This document shows positions 18,296 to 26,093 of a stretch of 64,000 nucleotides of DNA, one piece after another (position 1 is the first letter of the stretch; each line of letters opens with the position of its first letter). This DNA comes from a bacterium (GTDB lineage: Bacteria > Armatimonadota > Zipacnadia > Zipacnadales > UBA11051). The position numbers and the translations under genes are program-made. A model generated the notes under the pieces. That model had not been told where the DNA came from and did no database searches. It saw nothing but the letters and a program-made list of their open reading frames with translations. The stretch spans positions 31,241-95,240 of the forward strand of contig JAUVVY010000016.1 in assembly GCA_030604405.1 (NCBI GenBank). Direction: 5' to 3'.

Positions 18296-18480
18296 CGTCA
18301 TGCCGGTTGTTGGGTCAACTAACTGGGCGATGATTCTGAGGCGGTTGCGTTCTTTGGTGTTCATTAGTAGTTGCATCCCGGTGAGTTCGCCGCCGAACGG
18401 CAAAAACACCACTATAGGACATTTCTACTTTGCAGCAATAGGACATTTTCACGTTGCGCTTACATTATGGCCGAAAAGTA
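18275..18480 (-). mobile_element. Insertion-sequence end with transposase N-terminal remnant
   Basis: On the minus strand an ATG at 18364 opens MNTKERNRLRIIAQLVD..., a 29-codon frame resembling the N-terminus of IS-family (ISNCY/IS481-like) integrases, cut off at a TGA at 18275-18277 within the end of the glycosidase gene. Upstream of it are two 20-base direct repeats of the form ATAGGACATTTCTACTTTGC (18414-18433 and 18438-18457) with a 24-base period, a typical transposase-binding end array. The rest of the element is missing. The family is inferred from these two features only. Confidence 0.55.
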
Positions 18481-18557
18481 TTGACACTTTGGCGCGAAGC
18501 AAGTAACATGCCGTTGTTTGGACGAAACTTGACTGAATACTGAATCATATAGGCACG

Positions 18558-18748
18558 GCCACAATCAGCTCGCGGGCGGCTAAGCTTACCACCCGGAGTT
18601 GGCGATTGTGGCAATTGTCGCAATCAGACTATCCGCTTTCGGCGTGCGCAAGCCTTGTTTTCGCAAGAGATCGCTTGTGACGCCGCTCTTGGCAGTCAGC
18701 TGACTGCCAAATGGAAAGAGGGCCACTTCCCCCCAAGTGGTCCTTTTT
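18558..18748 (+). ncRNA. Candidate structured RNA ending in an intrinsic terminator
   Basis: A non-coding stretch with several ordered helices: GCCACAATC (18558) pairs with GATTGTGGC (18604), then comes a 22-base perfect palindrome (18689-18710, TTGGCAGTCAG arm), then a terminator at 18720-18748. No known riboswitch consensus was recognised and no gene starts directly downstream. It may be an independent small RNA or simply a mosaic of repeat debris near the IS remnant. Confidence 0.25.
18720..18748 (+). terminator. Rho-independent terminator
   Basis: A 9-bp stem (GGGCCACTT with AAGTGGTCC, one G-T pair), a loop of six C and a run of five T. This is the best-formed intrinsic terminator in the window, yet the nearest plus-strand gene ends more than 400 bases upstream. 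Confidence 0.65.
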
Positions 18749-18917
18749 CATTGTCCGCATTCTGGTCAGCCGTTTTGGCGTGACGCTCCTTGTCGCCGTA
18801 TCGCGTTTTTGAAACCGTTAGCCCGGATTATTCGCGAAGCGACTGCAAACGGCCCCGGGCTGGAAACTGTAGTTATGCAGATTTCAAGTAAGTATAGTTT
18901 CGGGCCAATGGCCTGTA

Positions 18918-19130
18918 GTCGTCAGTCGTAATGGAAGGGCCGTGTCGAGCATCGGACGACACTGTCGTCCGATGGGAGGCCGGCCCACGCACAACGCTAT
19001 CCTGGCGAGGTCGCCACACTCAAACGGCCAACGACAACGGCTGGGCCAGCCTTGGCTGTTTCGCTTCGCAAAACAGCCTGCGACAGGCCCTTCCATTACG
19101 ACTAACGACACCACACCATCGGCCTACAAC
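18918..19130. repeat. MITE-like dispersed repeat, copy 2 (most complete)
   Basis: The best-preserved copy. Its 192-bp body (18918-19109) is bounded by 24-bp terminal inverted repeats differing at one base (GTCGTCAGTCGTAATGG... and its complement), and similarity to copy 1 continues to 19130. Internal hairpins at 18950-18974 (11-bp perfect stem) and 19054-19078 (8 bp) have arms unlike those of other copies. No open frame of note, so it would be non-autonomous. The rest of the gap, 19131-19410, has no recognised feature beyond a short motif TTCGCTAAAGGTACGGCGGG. Confidence 0.75.
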
Positions 19131-19410
19131 TTAAGTTGCCCAAAACTTGCATGACTACTGTAGAAAGCCTGTGCCAGGCGATAGTTGTTTTGGAGAGGCC
19201 CGCCTTCGCTAAAGGTACGGCGGGCAAGCTCGTGCCACGCGACAGAGGCAAAGCTTTTTCTGACTCGCACCACTGCGGTCTTCCTTCCGCTTGTGGGTAA
19301 TGTATAGGCCCCCTGGCTGTGCGGCAGGTGCAGCCGCTTGATTGAACGAATGATAATGCACTGATGGACAGATTCCCGCAGCGGGCGCAAACCTGCCCAC
19401 ATACACAATC

Positions 19411-20481
19411 ATGAAAATCGCCGACCGCTATCTGCTAAAAGAGATGCTGTGGCCATTTTTCGGCGGCCTGCTGGCATTCATTGTCATGGTCACCGGCCAC
19501 ATGCTCTTCCAGGCCGTTGAGGTAATGGTCGAGCACCGCGTGGAGTTGCGCGATGTACTGCGCTATTTGCTGTACCAGGTGCCGACGGCGGCGGTGCTGG
19601 CCCTGCCGGTCTCAACGCTGCTCGCCGTGGGCCTCGGCACCAACCGTCTGGCGGCCGACAACGAGCTGCTGGCGATGCGCGCGGCGGGCATCAGCCGCTT
19701 TCGGCTGGTGCTGCCCGGCCTCTACCTCGGCCTGCTGGCGACCGGGCTCTCGATCGCGCTCTATCACAGTATCGTGCCGTGGGCTGAGGGGCGCGGCGAC
19801 GTCCTTATCAGGGAAATCGCCTTCAGCCGCCGCGCGCTGCTGGTCCGCCCCGGCCAGTTCGTCAATGCCGGCCACGGCTGGGTTTTCCTCGTGGATGACA
19901 CTGATCCCGACACTGGCGCACTGAAATACATGCGCGTCTTTCACCACGACCAGCCCGACGGCTTTCCGGTGCTGTTTGTCGCCAAGTCCGGACGGCTCGA
20001 TGACACCAGCATCTATTTCGACCGGCCGATGTTCTACGCGATCACGCCCAAAGACGAGCCTACCACCGGAGACGCCTCGGAAGGCTTCGTCAATCTCGCC
20101 GAAGTCAGCGCGACCCTGTCGCCCAAGTCCAGTAAGCTACAGGCGATGACCTTCGACCAGCTTCTGGCCGAAGCAGACCGGATTCAGGAACAAGGCATGT
20201 CCGGCTACCGTCAATATCTTGTCGAGTTTGACAAGCGGATGGCCCTGGCTTTTTCCTGTCTGCTCTTTGCGCTGTTGGCCGGGCCGATCGTTGGCGCCTT
20301 CGGCCATACCCAGAGTCTGGTGGGCCTGCTGGCGACGCTGCTCGTCGTATTCGTCTATTATGTGCTGATGTTGTGGCTGCAGATGCTGGCGGAGGCGGCG
20401 ATCTTGCCCACTTTCGGCGTTTGGTTTCTCAACATCCTGGTTGCACTTGTCGCGTTAGGGTTACTATGGCGGCAAAGGTGA
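19411..20481 (+). CDS. LptF/LptG-family permease (lipopolysaccharide export)
   Basis: A 356-residue inner-membrane protein of the YjgP/YjgQ family, the permease half of the LptB2FG transporter that lifts LPS-like lipids from the inner membrane. It starts MKIADRYLLKEMLWPFFGGLLAF, has three N-terminal membrane helices (about 16-125), a periplasmic beta-jellyroll region (about 130-270) and three C-terminal helices (about 280-355); DNELLAMRAAGISRFRL (about 88) is the coupling region. Only one of the two usual paralogues is present here. Its end overlaps the LptD-like gene by 16 bases, consistent with an envelope-assembly operon. Confidence 0.88.
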   Translation: MKIADRYLLKEMLWPFFGGLLAFIVMVTGHMLFQAVEVMVEHRVELRDVLRYLLYQVPTAAVLALPVSTLLAVGLGTNRLAADNELLAMRAAGISRFRLVLPGLYLGLLATGLSIALYHSIVPWAEGRGDVLIREIAFSRRALLVRPGQFVNAGHGWVFLVDDTDPDTGALKYMRVFHHDQPDGFPVLFVAKSGRLDDTSIYFDRPMFYAITPKDEPTTGDASEGFVNLAEVSATLSPKSSKLQAMTFDQLLAEADRIQEQGMSGYRQYLVEFDKRMALAFSCLLFALLAGPIVGAFGHTQSLVGLLATLLVVFVYYVLMLWLQMLAEAAILPTFGVWFLNILVALVALGLLWRQR

Positions 20482-22877
20482 GGTTACAGCGTGAGGCTGC
20501 TGGCGCATCGCTGGCGCGCAGTCATCTTGCTGCTGCGCTGGTGCTGCTGGCACTCGTGCTGTATTTTTCAGCTTGCCCCGTGACTGTTGCCGCCGACTCC
20601 CAGTCCGATGCCTTCTCCGAGGCGATGCAGCCGCTTGCACCGCCCGCCAAGCAACAGCCGCCTTCCCAGCCGCCGCCCGAAACGCCCCCCGAAACGGAGC
20701 AGCCCGAGCCGACCACGCCCCCGGAGGCGGGCCCGCAGCAGCCACCCTCTGAACCGCCCGAGCCATCCGCGCTGCCTGAGCCATCCCCTGACAGCGAGGT
20801 CATTTCGCTGCAGGCCGATGAGCTGTACTACACCTCCGAGGGTACGCAGGCCTCGGGCAATGTGGCCGTCGGGTATCAGGATTACCGGGCCTCTGGCGAG
20901 ATCCTCGACATTGACAAGGCGCGGGTGTGGATCAAGCTGCGCGGCGATGTGGTCATGACAAGCTCCGACATGCTGACCACCGCCGACAATCTGGAGCTTA
21001 ATCTCGACACCGAGCACTGGCACGCCTTGGACACGCGGACGAAGGTGGAGCCGGCGTTTTTTGAAAGCGGCGTGGTGGAGCCGCTTTACCTTGACGGCCG
21101 CCACATTCATGGCCGCCCCGGGCAGATGGAGGTCGACTCCGGCCGGTGCACTTCCTGTGACCTGCCGCACAAGCCGCACTATTGGCTGCAGAGCTCACAC
21201 ATCAGACTCGAGCCGGAGGAGTATGTGGTGTTCAGAAAGCCCACGCTGTACCTGCTCGGCCACCGCATCTTCAGGTACCCCTGGGACTTGCGCCTGTCTT
21301 TGCGGCGCCATACCAATCGCTTCCTGCCGGAGGTCGGCCAGAACGAGGTCGAAGGCTACTTCGCCAAGTTCGCCTACCTGTACTTGCTCAATGAACAGAA
21401 CTCCGGAGTCCTGCGTCTGCACTTAACCCAGAAGCGCGGGACCGGTTACGGCTTCGACCATGACTTCGACTTCGGACCCAACTACGGCGATTTGCGTTTC
21501 TTCGCCGAGCCGTCGCAGGGAAGCTGGTCCGGCAGGCTCAGCGATACTCACCAGTTCTCGGAGGGCTTCACCGCCGACCTCAGCAGCAACATCCAGCGCT
21601 ACAGCGGCTACGGCACCGGCTCCACATCTCTTTCCAACAACCTTACCTTCCGCAACCGCTCGACTGACGGCCAATCGCTGGTGGGCTTTCAGCACTCGAC
21701 CATGAAGAGCGCGTACAGCACCAACAAGCGGCTGACTGTGAACATGACCCACCGCCAGCAGGCCTCGGAGGACTATAGTTGGGAGGTGCGCAATGTAATG
21801 CGTCGCAACGACTACCGCGCCGATCAGCATCCCGACGAGGAGTTGAACAGCGAGTTTCGTCTGCGCGGTCGCGAGCGCAGTTACGATTGGGAGGCCATCA
21901 CCAGGAAGCGTTATGATCTCGACGGTAGCGCCTACACCGGCGACGACAATTTCTATTCACTCGATTATTTGCCGGAGCTGCAGATGAACACCGACACCTC
22001 GCGGCTTGGCGGCTATCGGCTACTTGGCAGGGCGCGGGTACGGGCCAGCCTCAACCTCGGCAGATTCAAGCAGCAGCCGGAGAACGTCGGCGTATCGCGA
22101 GCCGCAATGGACATATCGCTGCCCGGTCACAGCCGCAGCATCGGCGGCAGCAAGACACTGCACAACAGCCTGCGGTTCCGCCAGCAATTTTTCAGCGACG
22201 GCTCGGCACAGTATTACACTAATTTCCGCACCGAGCTGCGCGGCAGGTGGGGCCACACCTGGGACCACCGCTGGAGCTATAACTTCGGCTCCTCTCACGG
22301 GTATTCTCCGCTGCGGCTGGGATATGCGGGAAGAAGCAGTTATCTGAACTTCCAGGCGGTGCGCACGGTGCGGGACAAGATGCGCATTGACGTGGGCAGC
22401 GGCTACGATTTTATCAATTACTATTATCGGGACGCGACCTTCCGCGGCCAGTTCATGCTTGCCCCTGACAGCCGCCTGGAGCTGCAGACCAGCTACAGCC
22501 TTGACCGCGGCCAGTGGCGGCCGCTTAATGTCAGGTGGCTGCGCGCAACTGACAACTGGTACTCAGCGATAACTTCGTATTATGATCTAGACAGCAACAA
22601 GCTGACGCGCGCGACTTCAGAGATTAACTGGCGGGTTAACAAGCTGTGGCATATTGATGTACTGGCCGGCTATAGCGGCTACACGCACAAGCTGGATCAA
22701 TTCGAGGTCCGGGTGCTGCGCGATCTACACTGCATGTTGGCATCGGTGACGTATAATAAGGAGCTGAGCGAGTTCAGGATCAACGTCGGGATCAAGGCGT
22801 TTCCTTCTAACGAGCGGGTATTTGGGGTAGGTGCTGGCGGCCCGCGCTTCGAAAGTACATTCGGGCAGTATTACTAA
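20466..22877 (+). CDS. LptD/OstA-like outer-membrane LPS-assembly protein
   Basis: An 803-residue protein. After a hydrophobic N-terminal segment (about 18-42) comes a Pro/Glu-rich linker (about 55-110), then an OstA/LptA-like beta-jellyroll (VISLQADELYYTSEGTQASGNVAVGYQD, then LRGDVVMTSSDMLTTADNLELN). The C-terminal about 500 residues show alternating aromatic strands expected of an LptD beta-barrel (for example RSYDWEAITRKRYDLDG), ending in an aromatic residue pair (GQYY). Start at the ATG of 20466, inside the end of the permease gene. It probably receives LPS-like lipids and inserts them into the outer membrane. The Pro-rich spacer is unusual for LptD and might span the periplasm. Confidence 0.75.
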   Translation: MAAKVRLQREAAGASLARSHLAAALVLLALVLYFSACPVTVAADSQSDAFSEAMQPLAPPAKQQPPSQPPPETPPETEQPEPTTPPEAGPQQPPSEPPEPSALPEPSPDSEVISLQADELYYTSEGTQASGNVAVGYQDYRASGEILDIDKARVWIKLRGDVVMTSSDMLTTADNLELNLDTEHWHALDTRTKVEPAFFESGVVEPLYLDGRHIHGRPGQMEVDSGRCTSCDLPHKPHYWLQSSHIRLEPEEYVVFRKPTLYLLGHRIFRYPWDLRLSLRRHTNRFLPEVGQNEVEGYFAKFAYLYLLNEQNSGVLRLHLTQKRGTGYGFDHDFDFGPNYGDLRFFAEPSQGSWSGRLSDTHQFSEGFTADLSSNIQRYSGYGTGSTSLSNNLTFRNRSTDGQSLVGFQHSTMKSAYSTNKRLTVNMTHRQQASEDYSWEVRNVMRRNDYRADQHPDEELNSEFRLRGRERSYDWEAITRKRYDLDGSAYTGDDNFYSLDYLPELQMNTDTSRLGGYRLLGRARVRASLNLGRFKQQPENVGVSRAAMDISLPGHSRSIGGSKTLHNSLRFRQQFFSDGSAQYYTNFRTELRGRWGHTWDHRWSYNFGSSHGYSPLRLGYAGRSSYLNFQAVRTVRDKMRIDVGSGYDFINYYYRDATFRGQFMLAPDSRLELQTSYSLDRGQWRPLNVRWLRATDNWYSAITSYYDLDSNKLTRATSEINWRVNKLWHIDVLAGYSGYTHKLDQFEVRVLRDLHCMLASVTYNKELSEFRINVGIKAFPSNERVFGVGAGGPRFESTFGQYY

Positions 22878-23668
22878 TGGAGAACAACTGCATGCACTGT
22901 ATCACACCGAGACCGATCGCTGCTCTGACGCCTTTGTCGCGTCGGGTATGCGCGCGGTTGCTGATGCTCGCACTCGGCTTGTGTCTGCTGGCTGTGCTGG
23001 TTGAGCCTGTGCTTGCAAGCCCAAGCGATGATGCCGCGCTCAGCCGGCGCCCATCCAAGCAGGCCATCAGGCAGCAACTCGATGAGATACTCGCCCAGGA
23101 TGAGTACCAGACCGAGGAGCAGCCGGAGGCGTGGTGGTTCAAGCCGATGGTGGCGGCCATACGCTTTCTTGGCAAGCTGCTCGAGCGCGTCTTTCGGGCC
23201 CGTGATGTGCTCTATGTGGCTTACCCGCTGGTGTTCTGGACGGTTGTCGTGCTGCTGACGGCTATCGTGATCGGCATTCTCGCGCACATCTATATGACCC
23301 TGACCGGCGCTTTCGGAAACGGCCGTTCGCGTCGCGGCCCGGCCGGTGTTGAGCTGCCGCCTCGCCATTCGCCCGGCGACTTGCGCGCCCGCGCACGGCA
23401 GGCGGCTGAGCGCGACGATCTCGGGCAGGCAATCGTGTATCTCTACCTGGCCATTCTCCTCCATCTCGACCGCCAGGGCCTCATCGTCTTTAACAGAGCC
23501 GATACCAACCGTCAGATCCTGCGCCAGCTCAGCGGCGATGTGAAGCTTGTTGCCACTATGGAGCCGCTTACCAACACCGTTGATGCGATAAGCTACTCAA
23601 GCTACGTGCCTACAGACGCCGAGTTTGCCCGCGTCGAGCAGATCTCTGAGGTGGTAATGGCACGATGA
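22877..23668 (+). CDS. DUF4129 membrane protein
   Basis: A 263-residue protein with an N-terminal hydrophobic segment (about 20-47), a second membrane helix (about 112-142, VLYVAYPLVFWTVVVLL) and a C-terminal soluble DUF4129 domain (ARARQAAERDDLGQAIVYLYLAILLHLDRQGLI, about 172-204). The ATG shares one base with the preceding stop codon, and the end overlaps the next gene by ATGA. DUF4129 proteins commonly sit beside MoxR ATPases and DUF4350 proteins, as here; the function of that module is not established. Confidence 0.8.
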   Translation: MENNCMHCITPRPIAALTPLSRRVCARLLMLALGLCLLAVLVEPVLASPSDDAALSRRPSKQAIRQQLDEILAQDEYQTEEQPEAWWFKPMVAAIRFLGKLLERVFRARDVLYVAYPLVFWTVVVLLTAIVIGILAHIYMTLTGAFGNGRSRRGPAGVELPPRHSPGDLRARARQAAERDDLGQAIVYLYLAILLHLDRQGLIVFNRADTNRQILRQLSGDVKLVATMEPLTNTVDAISYSSYVPTDAEFARVEQISEVVMAR

Positions 23669-24978
23669 GATCCGGGGCGGCTGATTTCAGAATCGTTTTC
23701 TGGCTCCTGGTGCTGCTGGTCATGATATGCACTGGTATCTACCTGTCTGAGCGCAATTCCCAGCGCCCTGACACCAGGAGAGACCATGCCATCGATTCGT
23801 ACAACCGCTGGGGCACACGCGCTCTGGGCGAGCTGCTGGAGAGCCACGGCTTCGGCGTGGCAAGCTGGCGGCAGCGCCTGAGCGGCCTCGGCCCGCAGCA
23901 CCAGGCGCTGGTGGTACTGTCACCATCGCGCCATTTTGTGAGCCGCGAGATCGCACACCTGCTGAAATGGATTGAGGCCGGCGGCGTGCTGTTGGTTGCA
24001 CCCAGCCGTCATACCTTGCTGGGCTCGTTCCTGGTCGAAACCGAAACCATCCCACCCGTCCAGCAGATACTCGGCCCCCTGGGATTGATGGTGCGCAGGG
24101 GCGGCGACCTGGCAGGCAAGGCCGTGGGCGTGACCGACAGCCCCCTGCTCAGGGATGTCGCGGCGCTCTATGTCCCCTCGCATCTGCGGCTGCAGACGCT
24201 CGGACAAAAGGCCCTTGCCGAAGCTTACCCGGAAGCGGCTAAGTCCGATGACCTCAAGCAATATCTGCGCCCGCAACTGAAGTCCGAGGCTTTTACCGCC
24301 CTGGCCACACGCGACGACGCCTGCACAGTCGGCGTGATATCACACGGGAAGGGCTGGGTGCTGATTCTTGGCGAGGCGGATATGCTGGGCAATTACTGGA
24401 TAAATCAGCAGGACAACGCGGTGCTGGCGCTCAACTTCGCCTACCTGAGCGGCGCCGAAACCGTCTATTTTGACGAATACCATCACGGCCTGACATTTGT
24501 CTCCATTGCCGGTCAGGAGGCGCTGGCCTCGGGTGGGTGGCGGGTGGCGCTGATGGCGCTGGGGGCGGTGGGGCTTTTCTTCATCGGGCAGATGGTACGT
24601 TTTGGCGCGGCGGTGCCATTGCAGCGCCAGGCGCGGCGCTCCGCCCGCGAATTCGTCCGCGCCCTCGCCCAGCTTTACATGCAGGCAGGCGCAAGGACCT
24701 TTGCCCTACAGATCATTGCCAGGGCGCTGAAAAGGCAGGTGGCCGCTTGCGGCCGCGTCTCTCTCAGCCGCACCGGACCCGACGCAGACAACCACCATCT
24801 GGCCCAGCGTTGTGCCGACCTCAACCCATCTGTAAGCGCGGCGACATTGAGTAGTCTTCTCGACCGCCTCGATGCCGCTGCACAGGCCGGTCGCCGCCTT
24901 AGCAACGGCGAGTTCGTCCGCCTCAGCCGGGCGGCGACGGCTATGGAAAAGGAGCTTCCTAAACGTGGAACAGACTAA
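23665..24978 (+). CDS. DUF4350 membrane-anchored protein
   Basis: A 437-residue protein with an N-terminal helix (about 10-29), a globular DUF4350 domain (NRWGTRALGELLESHGF... LVVLSPSRHF... LLKWIEAGGVLLVAPS, about 47-115, resembling a Rossmann-like GATase fold), a second helix (about 291-312) and a cytoplasmic helical tail. DUF4350 proteins occur with MoxR/DUF4129/DUF58 genes; a role in envelope protein assembly or metal loading is often suggested but unproven. The MoxR gene starts 14 bases before its end. Confidence 0.8.
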   Translation: MRSGAADFRIVFWLLVLLVMICTGIYLSERNSQRPDTRRDHAIDSYNRWGTRALGELLESHGFGVASWRQRLSGLGPQHQALVVLSPSRHFVSREIAHLLKWIEAGGVLLVAPSRHTLLGSFLVETETIPPVQQILGPLGLMVRRGGDLAGKAVGVTDSPLLRDVAALYVPSHLRLQTLGQKALAEAYPEAAKSDDLKQYLRPQLKSEAFTALATRDDACTVGVISHGKGWVLILGEADMLGNYWINQQDNAVLALNFAYLSGAETVYFDEYHHGLTFVSIAGQEALASGGWRVALMALGAVGLFFIGQMVRFGAAVPLQRQARRSAREFVRALAQLYMQAGARTFALQIIARALKRQVAACGRVSLSRTGPDADNHHLAQRCADLNPSVSAATLSSLLDRLDAAAQAGRRLSNGEFVRLSRAATAMEKELPKRGTD

Positions 24979-25927
24979 CAGCATTACCAGACAAGTTGCG
25001 CTGCAGATAAATGAGATGCTTTCCCGGGTCATCGCCGGCCAACAGCCGGTCATCGAGCAGATGATCGTCGCCGTCATGGCCCGCGGCCATGCGCTGATCG
25101 AGGGCGTGCCGGGCACTGCCAAGACCATGCTGGTCAAGGGCTTGGCCATCTGTCTGGGCAGGGACTTTGCCCGCATCCAGCTCACCCCGGACCTGATGCC
25201 CTCTGACATTGTGGGAACTTACGTCTTCGACATGGAAAGCTCGACCTTCAATCTCCGCAGGGGGCCGATATTCACGGACTTTCTGCTGGCCGACGAGATC
25301 AACCGCGCGCCGGCCAAGACCCAGTCGGCTCTGCTCGAGGCGATGCAGGAGCGGCAGGTGACCATCGAGGGCAACACCCAGAAACTCAGCGACGATTTCA
25401 TCCTCTTTGCCACCCAGAATCCGATCGAGTATGAGGGCACGTATCCGCTGCCCGAGGCCCAGCTTGACCGCTTCAGCCTCAAGATAATCATTGACTATCC
25501 CTCGGAGGCAGAGGAGCTCCAGATCTTGCAGCAGCACCATCGCGGCTTTGATGACGCGGACTTGACGGCGGCGGGCCTGGAGCCGATCGTTACTGCGCAG
25601 CAACTTGCCGAATGTCGGCAGCAGGTCCTCGGCGTCGAGGTCACTGACGAGATGATGAAATATGTGGCCGACATAACCCGTTCGACGCGAGAACACGCGT
25701 CGCTGGTGCTGGGCTGCAGCCCGCGGGCATCGGCGCACCTTCTCAATGTGGCGAAGGTCGTCGCTGCGATACGCGGGCGCGGCTTCATGACGCCGGACGA
25801 TGTCAAGGACATTGCTGCTGCGGCGCTGCGCCACCGCTTGCTGCTGCGCCCGGAGGCGGAGATAGACGGCCTGACCAGTGAGGACATCATCAGCGAAATC
25901 CTGTCCACAGTACCGATCCCGCGCTGA
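24965..25927 (+). CDS. MoxR-family AAA+ ATPase
   Basis: A 320-residue cytoplasmic AAA+ ATPase. Walker A is GVPGTAKT (about 44-51), Walker B LLADEINRAPAKTQSALLEAM (about 105), sensor 1 ATQNPIEYEG (about 147) and the arginine finger/lid region SPRASAHLL (about 255). MoxR ATPases act as chaperones that mature protein complexes, often with a von Willebrand factor A partner, which is absent here. GTG start with AAGGAG 10 bases upstream; it overlaps the DUF4350 gene by 14 bases, making it the last gene of the lptF-to-moxR operon. Confidence 0.88.
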   Translation: MEQTNSITRQVALQINEMLSRVIAGQQPVIEQMIVAVMARGHALIEGVPGTAKTMLVKGLAICLGRDFARIQLTPDLMPSDIVGTYVFDMESSTFNLRRGPIFTDFLLADEINRAPAKTQSALLEAMQERQVTIEGNTQKLSDDFILFATQNPIEYEGTYPLPEAQLDRFSLKIIIDYPSEAEELQILQQHHRGFDDADLTAAGLEPIVTAQQLAECRQQVLGVEVTDEMMKYVADITRSTREHASLVLGCSPRASAHLLNVAKVVAAIRGRGFMTPDDVKDIAAAALRHRLLLRPEAEIDGLTSEDIISEILSTVPIPR

Positions 25928-25954
25928 GGGGATCCCGTACGCAGAAAAGGCCTC

Positions 25955-26020
25955 GGGCTGCCCTTCGACGTTGCTCCCTTCGGCAAGCTCAGGGCGCACG
26001 CGGCAGGGCCTACGGGATGC
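25955..26020. repeat. Dispersed TTCGxCAAGCTCAGGGC-type repeat
   Basis: The segment AAGCTCAGGGCGCACGCGG (25985 onward) continuing to GGCAGGGCCTACGGGATG recurs almost exactly at 62081-62131, and its inverted core at 366-386. The repeat fills the gap between the convergent moxR and dnaE2 genes and may help termination. Confidence 0.5.
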
Positions 26021-26093
26021 CTCACCCACGCCTCCAGCGCGGGTACCCGACGGGGTTTTTGGCGGAAGGCCGAGCTACGCGTTCGTGAGTGAT

